Shown: piece after piece, positions 8,842 to 17,130 of the stretch
How the letters are laid out: each line of letters begins with the position of its first letter
Numbering within the stretch: the first letter of the stretch is position 1
From: Bacteroidales bacterium
GTDB taxonomy: Bacteria > Bacteroidota > Bacteroidia > Bacteroidales > UBA932
Direction: 5' to 3'
NCBI GenBank assembly: GCA_016288055.1
Contig: JAEEXZ010000010.1
Location: 1-49,809 of the forward strand
DNA: 49,809 nt
The notes under the pieces: generated by a model
The model's input: only the letters and a program-made list of their open reading frames with translations
Database searches by the model: none
What the model was told of the DNA's origin: nothing
Program-made: the position numbers and the translations under genes

Positions 8842-8849
8842 TACCTTTG
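8842..8849 (+). promoter_or_regulatory. -7 box of the rsmA promoter
   Basis: TACCTTTG ends only 5 nt before the rsmA ATG, so the message would have little or no 5' leader. Confidence 0.6.
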
Positions 8850-8854
8850 CAGGT

Positions 8855-9625
8855 ATGACAGAAGTACGAGCGAAAAAGGCCCTGGGCCAGCATTTCCTGA
8901 CGGACCAGAAAGTGGCCCGCGCCATCGTTGACGCCCTTCACGGCGGGCTTCCGACGCTGGAGGTCGGCCCCGGCATGGGTGTCCTTACCCAGTATCTGCT
9001 GGAACGGGAAGACGTGGACCTCAGGCTCATAGAACTGGACTCCGAGAGTGTGGACTACCTTCTCACACACTTCCAGGGGATGCAGGGACGCCTCATGGAG
9101 GGCGATTTCCTGCAGCTGAAGCTGGAGAAGATCTTCCCGGAGAAGTTCGCCATCATCGGCAATTTTCCTTACAACATTTCATCCCAGATCTTCTTCAAGG
9201 TGCTGGACTACAAGGACAGCATTCCGGAAGTAGTGGGCATGGTGCAGAAGGAAGTGGCCGAGCGTATCGCCGAAAAGCCCGGCACCAAGACCTATGGCAT
9301 CCTCTCCGTGCTGCTGCAGGCGTGGTATGACATAGAATATCTGTTCACGGTAGGTTCCGGCTGCTTCGCTCCGCCGCCCAAGGTGGAGAGCGCCGTGATC
9401 CGCCTTACGCGCAACGCCCGCACGGAGTTGGGCTGCGACGAGGCCCTTTTCAAGACCGTTGTGAAAACGGCCTTCGGGCAGCGCCGCAAGATGATGCGCA
9501 ATCCCCTAAAGCCCCTTGCCATCGCCCGCGGCAAGGCCGATGTCCTCTCTGAGGACGTCTTTTCCCAGCGCCCGGAGCAGCTCTCCGTGGAGGACTTCGT
9601 GGCGCTTACCAATTTGCTGGCTTAG
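8855..9625 (+). CDS. rsmA: 16S rRNA A1518/A1519 dimethyltransferase
   Basis: 256 aa SAM-dependent methyltransferase that dimethylates two adjacent adenines near the 3' end of 16S rRNA during ribosome maturation (KsgA). Motif I is [15 protein letters not shown], the catalytic motif is [10 protein letters not shown], and the N-terminal [11 protein letters not shown] is diagnostic. The C-terminal helical domain is present, so it is full length. It is transcribed away from aspS from a short divergent promoter region and converges with the MBOAT gene, whose stop codon overlaps its own by 4 nt. Confidence 0.96.
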   Translation: MTEVRAKKALGQHFLTDQKVARAIVDALHGGLPTLEVGPGMGVLTQYLLEREDVDLRLIELDSESVDYLLTHFQGMQGRLMEGDFLQLKLEKIFPEKFAIIGNFPYNISSQIFFKVLDYKDSIPEVVGMVQKEVAERIAEKPGTKTYGILSVLLQAWYDIEYLFTVGSGCFAPPPKVESAVIRLTRNARTELGCDEALFKTVVKTAFGQRRKMMRNPLKPLAIARGKADVLSEDVFSQRPEQLSVEDFVALTNLLA

Positions 9626-11478
9626 AACTGGAAATAGATAAAGCTCTGCAGGTCGGCGGTGATGAACTGGAAGATGAAGACGATGATCACCACCACCACC
9701 AGGGCCATGAGGCCCAGCGGCATGAGGGCGAAGTTAAGCCGGTACCAGCGTTTGAAGCGTTCCGGCAGCCAGTGGATGATCATTCCCACCACAAACAGAA
9801 GCAGGACCGTCCAGTGAGCGGCGGCCATGTCCGGGACCAGGCTCAGGTCCCAGGGACCGCCAATCTGGTTCACCATGTTCTTGGCCGTGTTCCAGGCCTC
9901 TTCATTGGCCAGGGCGGGGTCCAGGTTGGAGCCGCTGCGGAAGAAAAGGCGCGTAAATGTGATGAATACGAAGGTCTGGAAGATGTCCCAGGCACGGGAT
10001 GCCCAGGATTCTTCGCTTCGCTTAGAATGACATATCCCTTTCACCAGCGTTCCCACAAGAAGGATGAGCGTCCAGACGAAGAACATGTTCCACACCGGGT
10101 AGTGCAGCGTGAACGAAAGCGTGCCGCAGAGCGCCGTCACAAGGCCGATAATCAGCAGCTTACCGCCCATGGAACGCTTGGTCCAGATCTTATAGATGAC
10201 CATGCCGATACCGTTGAGGCCGCCCCAAATCATGAAGTTCCAGCTGGCCCCGTGCCACAGGCCGCCCAGCAGCATGGTGTTCATGGAGTTGATATTGGTG
10301 GTGATGAGCTTCCGGTCCTGCGGCTTTTTCCAGGCCCAGAGGCCGATGCCCGCCGCCAGTACCGTCACGCCGAAGGCCACCCACCAGCTGCCGCTGAGGA
10401 AGCTGCCGAAAACGGCCACCGCGGCGATGATGATAAATGTCCCGGCCGATGCATTCCGGTTGCCGCCGAGGGGGATGTACAGGTAGTCCCGCAGCCATCG
10501 GCTCAAAGTCATGTGCCAGCGGCGCCAGAACTGCTGCGTGTTCACTGCCTTGTAGGGAGAATTGAAGTTCTGGGGAAGGTAGAAGCCGAAGAGCATGGCT
10601 ACACCCGTGGCGATGTCGGTGTAACCGGAGAAATCGGCATATACCTGCAGGGAATAGCAGAAGAGGGCGCTCAGGTTCTCGAAGCCGCTGTACAGGAGGG
10701 GGTTCTCGAAGACGCGGTCGGCGAAGTTCACGGCCAGGTAATCGGCCAGGATGAGCTTCTTCAGAAGACCGTTCATGATCCAGAAGATGGCGATGCCGAA
10801 CCAGCGGCGGCTCAGGTTATAGGGCTTGTGGAGTTGCTCCACGAACTCTACGGCGCGCACGATGGGGCCGGCTACCAGCTGGGGGAAGAAACTCAGGTAG
10901 AAACCAAAGTCCAGGAAGTTCTTCACCGGCTCAATCTTTTCCCGCTTCACGTCCACCATGTAGCTTACGGCCTGGAAGGTAAAGAAGGAGATACCCACCG
11001 GCAGGATGATGGCATCGACGCGGAAGATATCGGCCCCGGTGAGGGTGTTGAGCAGTTCTCCCAGGACGTCGTGCACTGCGAAGGAGGTTCCCAGCAGGTT
11101 GTTCACGAAGTCCGTGAGGAAGTAGGCGTATTTGAAGTAGGCCAGGATGCCCAGGTCCACGATGACGCTGAAGATGGTAAGGGCCTGTCTGGCCCGTTCG
11201 CTGCGTAGTTTTCGCAGTCCTTTGGCGGCAAAGAAGTTATATACGATGACAAAGACCAGCAGAGCCAGGAAGACGCCGCTTGTCTTGTAGTAGAAGAACA
11301 GCGACATGGCAAAGAGGTACCCGTTTCTGAGCAGGGGCTTGGAGTGGAACAGCGAAAACACTGCGAATACCAGCGCGAAGAAGGCCCAGAAGTAGAACTG
11401 GGTAAACAGCAACGGGTGCGCCTGGTCAAAGGAGAACAGGTTTACCAGAAAATCCTTGATGACATTCCACATGCTCAT
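9622..11478 (-). CDS. MBOAT family membrane O-acyltransferase (AlgI/PatA-like)
   Basis: 618 aa, polytopic. It belongs to the membrane-bound O-acyltransferases that pass an acyl group, usually acetyl, across the membrane for sugar or polymer modification. Visible features are many membrane segments, WLRDYLYIPLGGNR, and LLGGLWHGASWNF with the invariant histidine at about 409. It starts at the ATG at 11478, overlapping the SGNH gene upstream by 4 nt (ATGA). With two secreted SGNH proteins in the same operon the likely job is O-acetylation of peptidoglycan, an exopolysaccharide or a glycan; the substrate is not determined by sequence. Residues 483-491 (CHSKRSEES) come from an in-frame copy of the interspersed repeat, in a loop between membrane segments. 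Confidence 0.9.
   Translation of the reverse strand: MSMWNVIKDFLVNLFSFDQAHPLLFTQFYFWAFFALVFAVFSLFHSKPLLRNGYLFAMSLFFYYKTSGVFLALLVFVIVYNFFAAKGLRKLRSERARQALTIFSVIVDLGILAYFKYAYFLTDFVNNLLGTSFAVHDVLGELLNTLTGADIFRVDAIILPVGISFFTFQAVSYMVDVKREKIEPVKNFLDFGFYLSFFPQLVAGPIVRAVEFVEQLHKPYNLSRRWFGIAIFWIMNGLLKKLILADYLAVNFADRVFENPLLYSGFENLSALFCYSLQVYADFSGYTDIATGVAMLFGFYLPQNFNSPYKAVNTQQFWRRWHMTLSRWLRDYLYIPLGGNRNASAGTFIIIAAVAVFGSFLSGSWWVAFGVTVLAAGIGLWAWKKPQDRKLITTNINSMNTMLLGGLWHGASWNFMIWGGLNGIGMVIYKIWTKRSMGGKLLIIGLVTALCGTLSFTLHYPVWNMFFVWTLILLVGTLVKGICHSKRSEESWASRAWDIFQTFVFITFTRLFFRSGSNLDPALANEEAWNTAKNMVNQIGGPWDLSLVPDMAAAHWTVLLLFVVGMIIHWLPERFKRWYRLNFALMPLGLMALVVVVIIVFIFQFITADLQSFIYFQF
10007..10032 (-). repeat. Interspersed 26-bp repeat, copy 3, in frame inside the MBOAT gene
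   Basis: On the minus strand it reads TGTCATTCTAAGCGAAGCGA then AGAATC, one base different from copy 2. It keeps the frame and encodes CHSKRSEES. Confidence 0.93.
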
Positions 11479-12656
11479 TTGCTCTTGCTGTAACTGTCGA
11501 GAATTGCGTCAAACATCAGATCTGCCACCAACTTGTAGCCGGCGGGGGTAAGGTGGACTTTGTCGGCCTGTGCCAGTCCGGCTTCCTGCCAGCGTGCGAT
11601 GGAGCCGTATCCCCCCATCACGCGGTACCAGTCCCAGAACACGCCCGCACATTCCTTCGCAAGGTCGCGGAAGGCCTGTTCGGCGGCGGCCGTATGGCTG
11701 TTGACATCCCGGCGGCGCCAGCTGTCGTTGATGCCGCTGAAGAGGATGGCGCAGTAGGGGTTCACGCGGCGCACGGCTTTGATGAGTTCCCGGTAGTGTT
11801 CCTTGAAGCGGCGAGTGTCGAAATCGGCCCCCTGGATATCGTTGATGCCGATCGAGAAGATTACCAGGTCCGGCATTACGCGGCGGAGATCCTGCTCCCA
11901 CAGGTCGCAGCGCAGCCATGCGGCGGTGGAGGCGCCGTTCACGCCCGCTTCCATGAGGCTGAAACCCTGGTTGCTCTTGTCCAGGTACAGGCCGCGGAGC
12001 GTGAATTCTCCGCTTCCGGTGAAGCCCAGCTGGACCCAGTCTGTATAGTAAGGGAGGACGAAGTGGCCGTTGACGCCTCTCAGTGTGTCTTTCTTGTTAA
12101 GCAGGAGCACCGGCTCCAGCGAGCCTTCCCCCAGGACATCCACCCGGTCGAAGGTGTATCGCTGCTGCAGCATGTGTGACTCGCGGGGAAGAAGGTCGAT
12201 CACTACGCGGGCCGACGTGTCCCGTGCCGTCACGGCCATCCCCGTGAGTCCCAGGGTGACATCGTGCGGCTTGAGGCAGGTGGCGCTTTCCCAGTTGCCG
12301 GAATAGGAGCTGCTGTAGCTGGCGGGCGTGTTGGTCCCGGCGGCGGAGAAGGGGAATACCAGGCCGCGTCCTCCGTCGGCACCGTAGCGCAGGCTCAGGA
12401 AGTCGCGGCGAAGGCGGTCGCTCCAGGTTCCTCCCTGTACGTGGGAACCGCCCACATGCAGCACGCGCAGATCGACGCCTCCGGTGAGGATGAGCGTATC
12501 CAGTTTGCGGAGGAAGAGGTCATAGGAGGGAGACGCTCCGGCGGGTTTTTCGACGACGTTCAAATCGGCCCGCACGAAGGGGTAGTGGGGAACGCGCGCA
12601 CCGGCGGAGGGAAGAAGCGCCAGCAGCGTCAGGAGGCTTGTCAGGAGCCGCTTCAT
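11475..12656 (-). CDS. Secreted SGNH/GDSL hydrolase (first of pair)
   Basis: 393 aa. An N-terminal signal peptide (MKRLLTSLLTLLALLPSAGA) is followed by an SGNH-type esterase/acyltransferase fold. Block I is LHVGGSHVQGG, a GGS form instead of GDS with the serine kept; block III is GINDIQG; block V is DKVHLTPAGY with the Asp-His pair. Between blocks I and III is a beta-rich insert (about residues 95-230), as in PatB-type or carbohydrate-binding SGNH proteins. The start at 12656 gives a good signal peptide and a 4-nt overlap with the preceding gene. It probably works in the periplasm with the MBOAT protein, either as acyltransferase or as esterase. Confidence 0.85.
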   Translation of the reverse strand: MKRLLTSLLTLLALLPSAGARVPHYPFVRADLNVVEKPAGASPSYDLFLRKLDTLILTGGVDLRVLHVGGSHVQGGTWSDRLRRDFLSLRYGADGGRGLVFPFSAAGTNTPASYSSSYSGNWESATCLKPHDVTLGLTGMAVTARDTSARVVIDLLPRESHMLQQRYTFDRVDVLGEGSLEPVLLLNKKDTLRGVNGHFVLPYYTDWVQLGFTGSGEFTLRGLYLDKSNQGFSLMEAGVNGASTAAWLRCDLWEQDLRRVMPDLVIFSIGINDIQGADFDTRRFKEHYRELIKAVRRVNPYCAILFSGINDSWRRRDVNSHTAAAEQAFRDLAKECAGVFWDWYRVMGGYGSIARWQEAGLAQADKVHLTPAGYKLVADLMFDAILDSYSKSK

Positions 12657-14086
12657 GGATGCATGGCCTCCTCCACCTTTCTTTTGGGATAGGTCTTCCG
12701 GAGCTGGTAGAAGTTGTAGCAAGTCAGGAAGGACTGGCTCAGGGTCTCACCTACTTTGCGGGCGCCGTCGGCCGTGAAATGAATGTAGTCCGGGCCGGCA
12801 TAGGCGGGTCTGTGCTTCACCCACTGTGCCATGGAATTCTCGCCGCCCATCATGCGGAAGAGGTCCCAGTAGGCGGCGTCGTTCCGGAGGGCCGTGGACT
12901 TGAGGGAATCCACCAGGGTGGGGAGGTTGGGCCAGGTGACGATACGGCCGTTCACGCTCTTGCCCATGTCGGACGGGCCGATGAACAGGATCTTTGCCTG
13001 GGGTGCCACTTTGTGGAAATACTGGATTTCGCGGGCGATTTGTTCCTGGTACTGTTCGATGACCTGTGTATTGCGGGCGACGGGCATATAGTTGCCGCCG
13101 AACTGCAGGATGATGAGGCGCGTGTCCGTGAGGGCGAAGCTGTCCTCCATCAAAGGCTGGGAGATACGGTGGAAGATGGTGCCGGAGCATCCGCGGAGCG
13201 GGACGTTGTCCACGGCGACGCCTGCGTCTCCATCGGCCCCGACGGCGTAGATTTCGGCACTGCCGCTGATGCGGAGGGTTGCTTTCTGCACGGGACGGGA
13301 GAAGGTCCAGGTGAGGAGGGTGGTTCCGCTTTCACCGACGGTCTTCACCGCGTCGGGCTTGAGGGTGTCGGAGACGGCTTTGACGTTGAAGTCCTGGCTG
13401 GAGCGGCCATAGAGCACGCTTACGGTGGTGAAGGTCTTCACGCCTTCACGGGCGTTCTTGTTCCTGGTGCCCCGGAGGGTGATGGTACCGCCTCCGGTGA
13501 GCTGCACCACCTGGGCCAGCATGCCGTAGCGGTTATGCCCAGCCCGCACTGTGGTGGAGTCTCCGTACATGGTATATTGGACGAAGGCGCCGCTGGCACT
13601 CTTGTAGATGCTGGCGGAAGGGACGTTGCCGACGGCCGGGAAGAAGCCGGTCCCGCTGCCCCCGAATTTGTTCTGCAGCGCTTCCCGCAGGTCCTGCGAA
13701 ATGCGGTCCAGTTCGATCTGGGAGTCTCCGTAGTGCACGACGCGTACGGTTTTGCCATCGCCCCGCGCCTTTTCCATCTCGCGGAAAACCCCGTCGAAGT
13801 AGCGGTAGTCGTTGCCGGGCAGGTAGATGCGGTCCGGGTTCTCGTAGAAAAAGCGACGGTAGAACTGCAGGGTGTCGTCCTTCATCTTGAAGCGGTTCGC
13901 CACGCCCGTGAGCACTGAATCCACATCCACCTTCCGTTCGCTGGCGTCCCTGAGCGCGCGTTCATAGGAAGCGAAGCGCAGGGTCACCGGGCCCAGCGGA
14001 ACGCCGTCGGCCGGCACCGCCAGCCACAGCATCCCCATCAGGGCGAATACACTCAAAAAGAAAATCAGAACTTGCCGTGCTTTCAT
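12653..14086 (-). CDS. Membrane-anchored or secreted SGNH/GDSL hydrolase (second of pair)
   Basis: 477 aa. A single N-terminal hydrophobic segment (about 5-25, LIFFLSVFALMGMLWLAV) is likely an uncleaved anchor or signal. Block I is VHYGDSQIELDR, block III is LQFGGNYM, block V is DYIHFTADGA, so Ser, Gly, Asn and Asp-His are all present. A beta-rich insert (about 190-300) separates blocks I and III. It is the first gene of the three-gene SGNH-SGNH-MBOAT operon and shares this layout with its neighbour, so the pair probably arose by duplication. The substrate is unknown. Confidence 0.85.
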   Translation of the reverse strand: MKARQVLIFFLSVFALMGMLWLAVPADGVPLGPVTLRFASYERALRDASERKVDVDSVLTGVANRFKMKDDTLQFYRRFFYENPDRIYLPGNDYRYFDGVFREMEKARGDGKTVRVVHYGDSQIELDRISQDLREALQNKFGGSGTGFFPAVGNVPSASIYKSASGAFVQYTMYGDSTTVRAGHNRYGMLAQVVQLTGGGTITLRGTRNKNAREGVKTFTTVSVLYGRSSQDFNVKAVSDTLKPDAVKTVGESGTTLLTWTFSRPVQKATLRISGSAEIYAVGADGDAGVAVDNVPLRGCSGTIFHRISQPLMEDSFALTDTRLIILQFGGNYMPVARNTQVIEQYQEQIAREIQYFHKVAPQAKILFIGPSDMGKSVNGRIVTWPNLPTLVDSLKSTALRNDAAYWDLFRMMGGENSMAQWVKHRPAYAGPDYIHFTADGARKVGETLSQSFLTCYNFYQLRKTYPKRKVEEAMHP

Positions 14087-14094
14087 AAGAAATG

Positions 14095-14102
14095 CAAAGA
14101 TA
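14095..14102 (-). promoter_or_regulatory. -7 box of the SGNH-MBOAT operon
   Basis: TATCTTTG on the minus strand, ending 8 nt before the ATG at 14086. Confidence 0.6.
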
Positions 14103-14159
14103 AGGAAAAAACTCCGAAATCTACCGTTTTTGATAAAATGTTATGTGTCAACGATATAT

Positions 14160-14197
14160 GAAATCTCCTCCCGTCGTTGTGGATGGGAGGAGATTTC
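14160..14197 (-). terminator. Perfect 13-bp hairpin after the pyrophosphatase gene
   Basis: GAAATCTCCTCCC and GGGAGGAGATTTC are separated by a 12-nt loop, 55 nt downstream of the hppA stop. No clear U-tract follows, so it may be a weak terminator or an mRNA 3'-end stabiliser. Confidence 0.65.
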
Positions 14198-14252
14198 ATA
14201 AACTACTGATGATTAAGTATATAACTAAAACGCCTGTGGCGATGGCTGCACG

Positions 14253-16442
14253 TTAGTGCAACATGACGGTCAAGCCTGCCATTACGATGGAGACCATGCT
14301 CATGAGTTTGATCAGGATGTTCAGCGAAGGACCGGAAGTGTCCTTGAAAGGATCGCCCACCGTGTCGCCCACGACGGTAGCGTGGTGGGAAGCGGAATTC
14401 TTTCCGCCGTAGTGGCCTTCTTCCACATACTTTTTGGCATTGTCCCAGGCTCCGCCGGAGTTGGCCAGGAAGATAGCCAGTACGAATCCTGCGCCCAGGC
14501 CGCCGGCAAGGAGGCCGATAACGCCCGCAGGGCCCAGCACGATGCCCACCAGCATGGGCACGATAATGGCCAGCAGGGACGGGAAAATCATCTCATGCTG
14601 CGCTGCCTTGGTGGAGATGCGCACGCAGGAAGTGTAGTCCGGACGCTGCTTGCCTTCGAGGATCCCCGCAATCTCGCGGAACTGCCGGCGCACTTCCACC
14701 ACCATCTTCTCGGCGGCGCGTCCTACCGCGTTCATGGTGAGGCCGCAGAACAGGAAAGCCATCATAGCGCCGATGAAGACGCCCACCAGCACCATCGGGT
14801 TCATGAGGGTGATGTCGTAATAGTCCACGATATCCATGATGGTGGCCGATACGGTATCCACCGTGCGGTCCCCTATCTCCAGCACCGTCTGGCCGATGTG
14901 ACCGAGCCCGATCTTGATTTCTTCAATGTAGGAAGCCAGCAGGGCCAGCGCCGTAAGGGCGGCGCTGCCGATGGCAAAGCCCTTGCCGGTAGCCGCCGTA
15001 GTATTGCCCAGGGAGTCCAGGATATCGGTTTTTTCACGCACGGAAGGATCCAGCTCGCTCATCTGGGCGTTGCCGCCGGCATTGTCGGCGATAGGGCCGT
15101 AGGCATCCGTCGCCAGGGTGATGCCCAGGGTGGAGAGCATGCCCACCGCCGCGATGGAGATGCCATAAAGTCCGTGGCTCAAAGTATTTACGCTGAAGAC
15201 AAAGTCCGTGGCGAAGCCGTAAGCGAGCAGGATGGCGCAGGCGATGGTCACCACAGGGACGGCCGTGGAAATCATACCCAGGCCCACGCCGTTGATGATG
15301 ACGGTGGCGGGACCGGTCTGTGAACTCTCGGCCAGTTTCTGCGTGGGCTTATAGGAATGCGAAGTATAATACTCGGTGATTTTGCCGATGACCACGCCGG
15401 CCACCAGGCCGCTCACCACGCTGAGGGCCAGCATCCACCAGTTGGGGAAACCCAGCAGCCAGAAGATGCCGAAGGAGAACACGGCGATCAGGCAGGCGGC
15501 GAGGTTGGTGCCGCGGCTCAGCGACCCCAGCAGGTCCTGCAGCGTAGCCCCCTCCTTCGTGCGCACCACATAGATGCCCAGGATGGAGAGCACCACGCCG
15601 ATGGCGGCGATCGTCATCGGCGCCAGGATGGCGCGCAGCTGGACGGCCGTGCCGTCGGCAAAGAAAGCCGATGCCCCCAGCGCCATGGTGGCCAGGATAC
15701 TTCCGCAGTAGCTTTCGTACAGGTCTGCGCCCATACCGGCTACGTCGCCCACATTGTCGCCCACATTGTCGGCGATGGTGGCGGGATTGCGGGGGTCGTC
15801 CTCCGGGATATCCTGTTCCACCTTGCCCACGATGTCGGCGCCCACGTCGGCCGCCTTGGTATAGATGCCGCCGCCTACGCGGGCGAACAGCGCCTGCGTG
15901 GAAGCACCCATGCCGAAGGTGAGCATGGTGGTGGTGATGACCACCAGCGTCTGGGCCTCGGAGGCCTCATGCACGAAGGCGTTCAGCACCAGCCACCAGA
16001 TGGCGATATCGAGCAGTCCCAGGCCCACCACGGTGAGTCCCATGACCGCGCCGCTGCGGAAAGCGATCTTGAGGCCGCCGTTGAGGCTGCGCATGGTGGC
16101 GTTGGCCGTGCGTGCGCTGGCGTAAGTGGCCGTTTTCATTCCCACGAAGCCGGCCAGGCCGCTGAAGAAGCCACCCGTGAGGAAAGCAAAGGGCACCCAC
16201 GGGTTCTGGACGCCGAAGCCGTAAGCCAGCACGGCGAACAGCACGGCCAGCACGGCAAAGACAATGACGACGACCCTGTACTGCTGCTTCAGGTAGGCCA
16301 TTGCTCCCTCGCGCACGTACTGGGCGATTTCTTTCATGGTTACGGTTCCTTCACTCTCCTTCATCATCTGCCGGAAGAATATCCAGGCGAAAAGGAGCGC
16401 CAGCACCGCTGCTGACGGAACTAAGTAGAATAAGTAGGTCAT
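14253..16442 (-). CDS. hppA: Membrane-bound ion-translocating pyrophosphatase
   Basis: 729 aa with about 16 membrane segments. It hydrolyses pyrophosphate and pumps Na+ and/or H+ out of the cytoplasm. The substrate-binding loop motifs [11 protein letters not shown] and [20 protein letters not shown] are intact. The segment [15 protein letters not shown] carries Ala at the position that is Lys in K+-independent enzymes, so a K+-dependent form (most of which pump Na+) is expected; that subclass call is from known family rules. It lies 34 nt after mgtC and may be co-transcribed with it. It borders the phosphate locus, which is suggestive but not proof of a link. Confidence 0.95.
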   Translation of the reverse strand: MTYLFYLVPSAAVLALLFAWIFFRQMMKESEGTVTMKEIAQYVREGAMAYLKQQYRVVVIVFAVLAVLFAVLAYGFGVQNPWVPFAFLTGGFFSGLAGFVGMKTATYASARTANATMRSLNGGLKIAFRSGAVMGLTVVGLGLLDIAIWWLVLNAFVHEASEAQTLVVITTTMLTFGMGASTQALFARVGGGIYTKAADVGADIVGKVEQDIPEDDPRNPATIADNVGDNVGDVAGMGADLYESYCGSILATMALGASAFFADGTAVQLRAILAPMTIAAIGVVLSILGIYVVRTKEGATLQDLLGSLSRGTNLAACLIAVFSFGIFWLLGFPNWWMLALSVVSGLVAGVVIGKITEYYTSHSYKPTQKLAESSQTGPATVIINGVGLGMISTAVPVVTIACAILLAYGFATDFVFSVNTLSHGLYGISIAAVGMLSTLGITLATDAYGPIADNAGGNAQMSELDPSVREKTDILDSLGNTTAATGKGFAIGSAALTALALLASYIEEIKIGLGHIGQTVLEIGDRTVDTVSATIMDIVDYYDITLMNPMVLVGVFIGAMMAFLFCGLTMNAVGRAAEKMVVEVRRQFREIAGILEGKQRPDYTSCVRISTKAAQHEMIFPSLLAIIVPMLVGIVLGPAGVIGLLAGGLGAGFVLAIFLANSGGAWDNAKKYVEEGHYGGKNSASHHATVVGDTVGDPFKDTSGPSLNILIKLMSMVSIVMAGLTVMLH

Positions 16443-16476
16443 AGTTTTTATGTGTGATTAGTGTCGGATGTGGTTA

Positions 16477-17103
16477 TTAATTCATTTCTTCGATGATGAA
16501 GCCGTCCAGCGTGTCCATTAAGTTCTTAATCGTGTTCAGGTAGTCTTTCTGGCGGAGACGGAGGGAAAGATGGATCTTTCCGCCGGTGATGGTATAGGAT
16601 TCGACCTTGACGCGCTGGCTCTTCAGCTTCGTGGGGAGAGTGGGAAGGTCGAAGGCCTTTTCGGGGACCAGGGTGATGTCCACCACCTTCTCGTTGTAAT
16701 GCAGGTTCACAAAATGCATCATCTCCAGGCAGGAGACGGTGAGCAGGGTGGCGGCGATGGCTACGGCGTACATGCCGTCTCCGCAGGCCAGGCCGATGGC
16801 GGCGGCCACCCACAGGCCGGCTGCGGTGGTGATGCCGCGCACCACATTCCGCTGGAAGATAATGACACCGGCGCCGATGAAGCCGATGCCGGACACGACC
16901 TGTGCGGCCACGCGGGCGGCGTCGTGCTGTTTGCCTTCAAAGGCAAATTCGGAAATAATCATGAACAGGGCGCTGCCCAGGGCAACGATAAAATGTGTAC
17001 GCACACCGGCCTCTTTGGCCCGGAATTCACGTTCCAGTCCAATGATGCCGCCCAGCAGACCTGCGGCGACAAGCCGGAAAATCAAAACCCAATCAATTTC
17101 CAT
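16477..17103 (-). CDS. MgtC/SapB family membrane protein
   Basis: 208 aa. Four to five membrane segments in the first 130 residues carry the family signature GLLGGIIGLEREFRAKEAGVRTH, then GIGFIGAGVII and GITTAAGLWVAAAIG. A soluble C-terminal ACT-like region follows (about 140-208). In enterobacteria MgtC proteins bind ATP synthase and alter phosphate uptake and Mg2+ homeostasis; the role here is unknown. It has its own TATATTTG box 7 nt upstream, so it is probably not part of the phosphate operon upstream, although it directly follows it. Confidence 0.88.
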   Translation of the reverse strand: MEIDWVLIFRLVAAGLLGGIIGLEREFRAKEAGVRTHFIVALGSALFMIISEFAFEGKQHDAARVAAQVVSGIGFIGAGVIIFQRNVVRGITTAAGLWVAAAIGLACGDGMYAVAIAATLLTVSCLEMMHFVNLHYNEKVVDITLVPEKAFDLPTLPTKLKSQRVKVESYTITGGKIHLSLRLRQKDYLNTIKNLMDTLDGFIIEEMN

Positions 17104-17110
17104 ATCAGTG

Positions 17111-17118
17111 CAAATATA
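17111..17118 (-). promoter_or_regulatory. -7 box of the mgtC-like gene
   Basis: TATATTTG on the minus strand, 7 nt before the ATG at 17103. Confidence 0.55.
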
Positions 17119-17130
17119 AAGAAAAAACGT

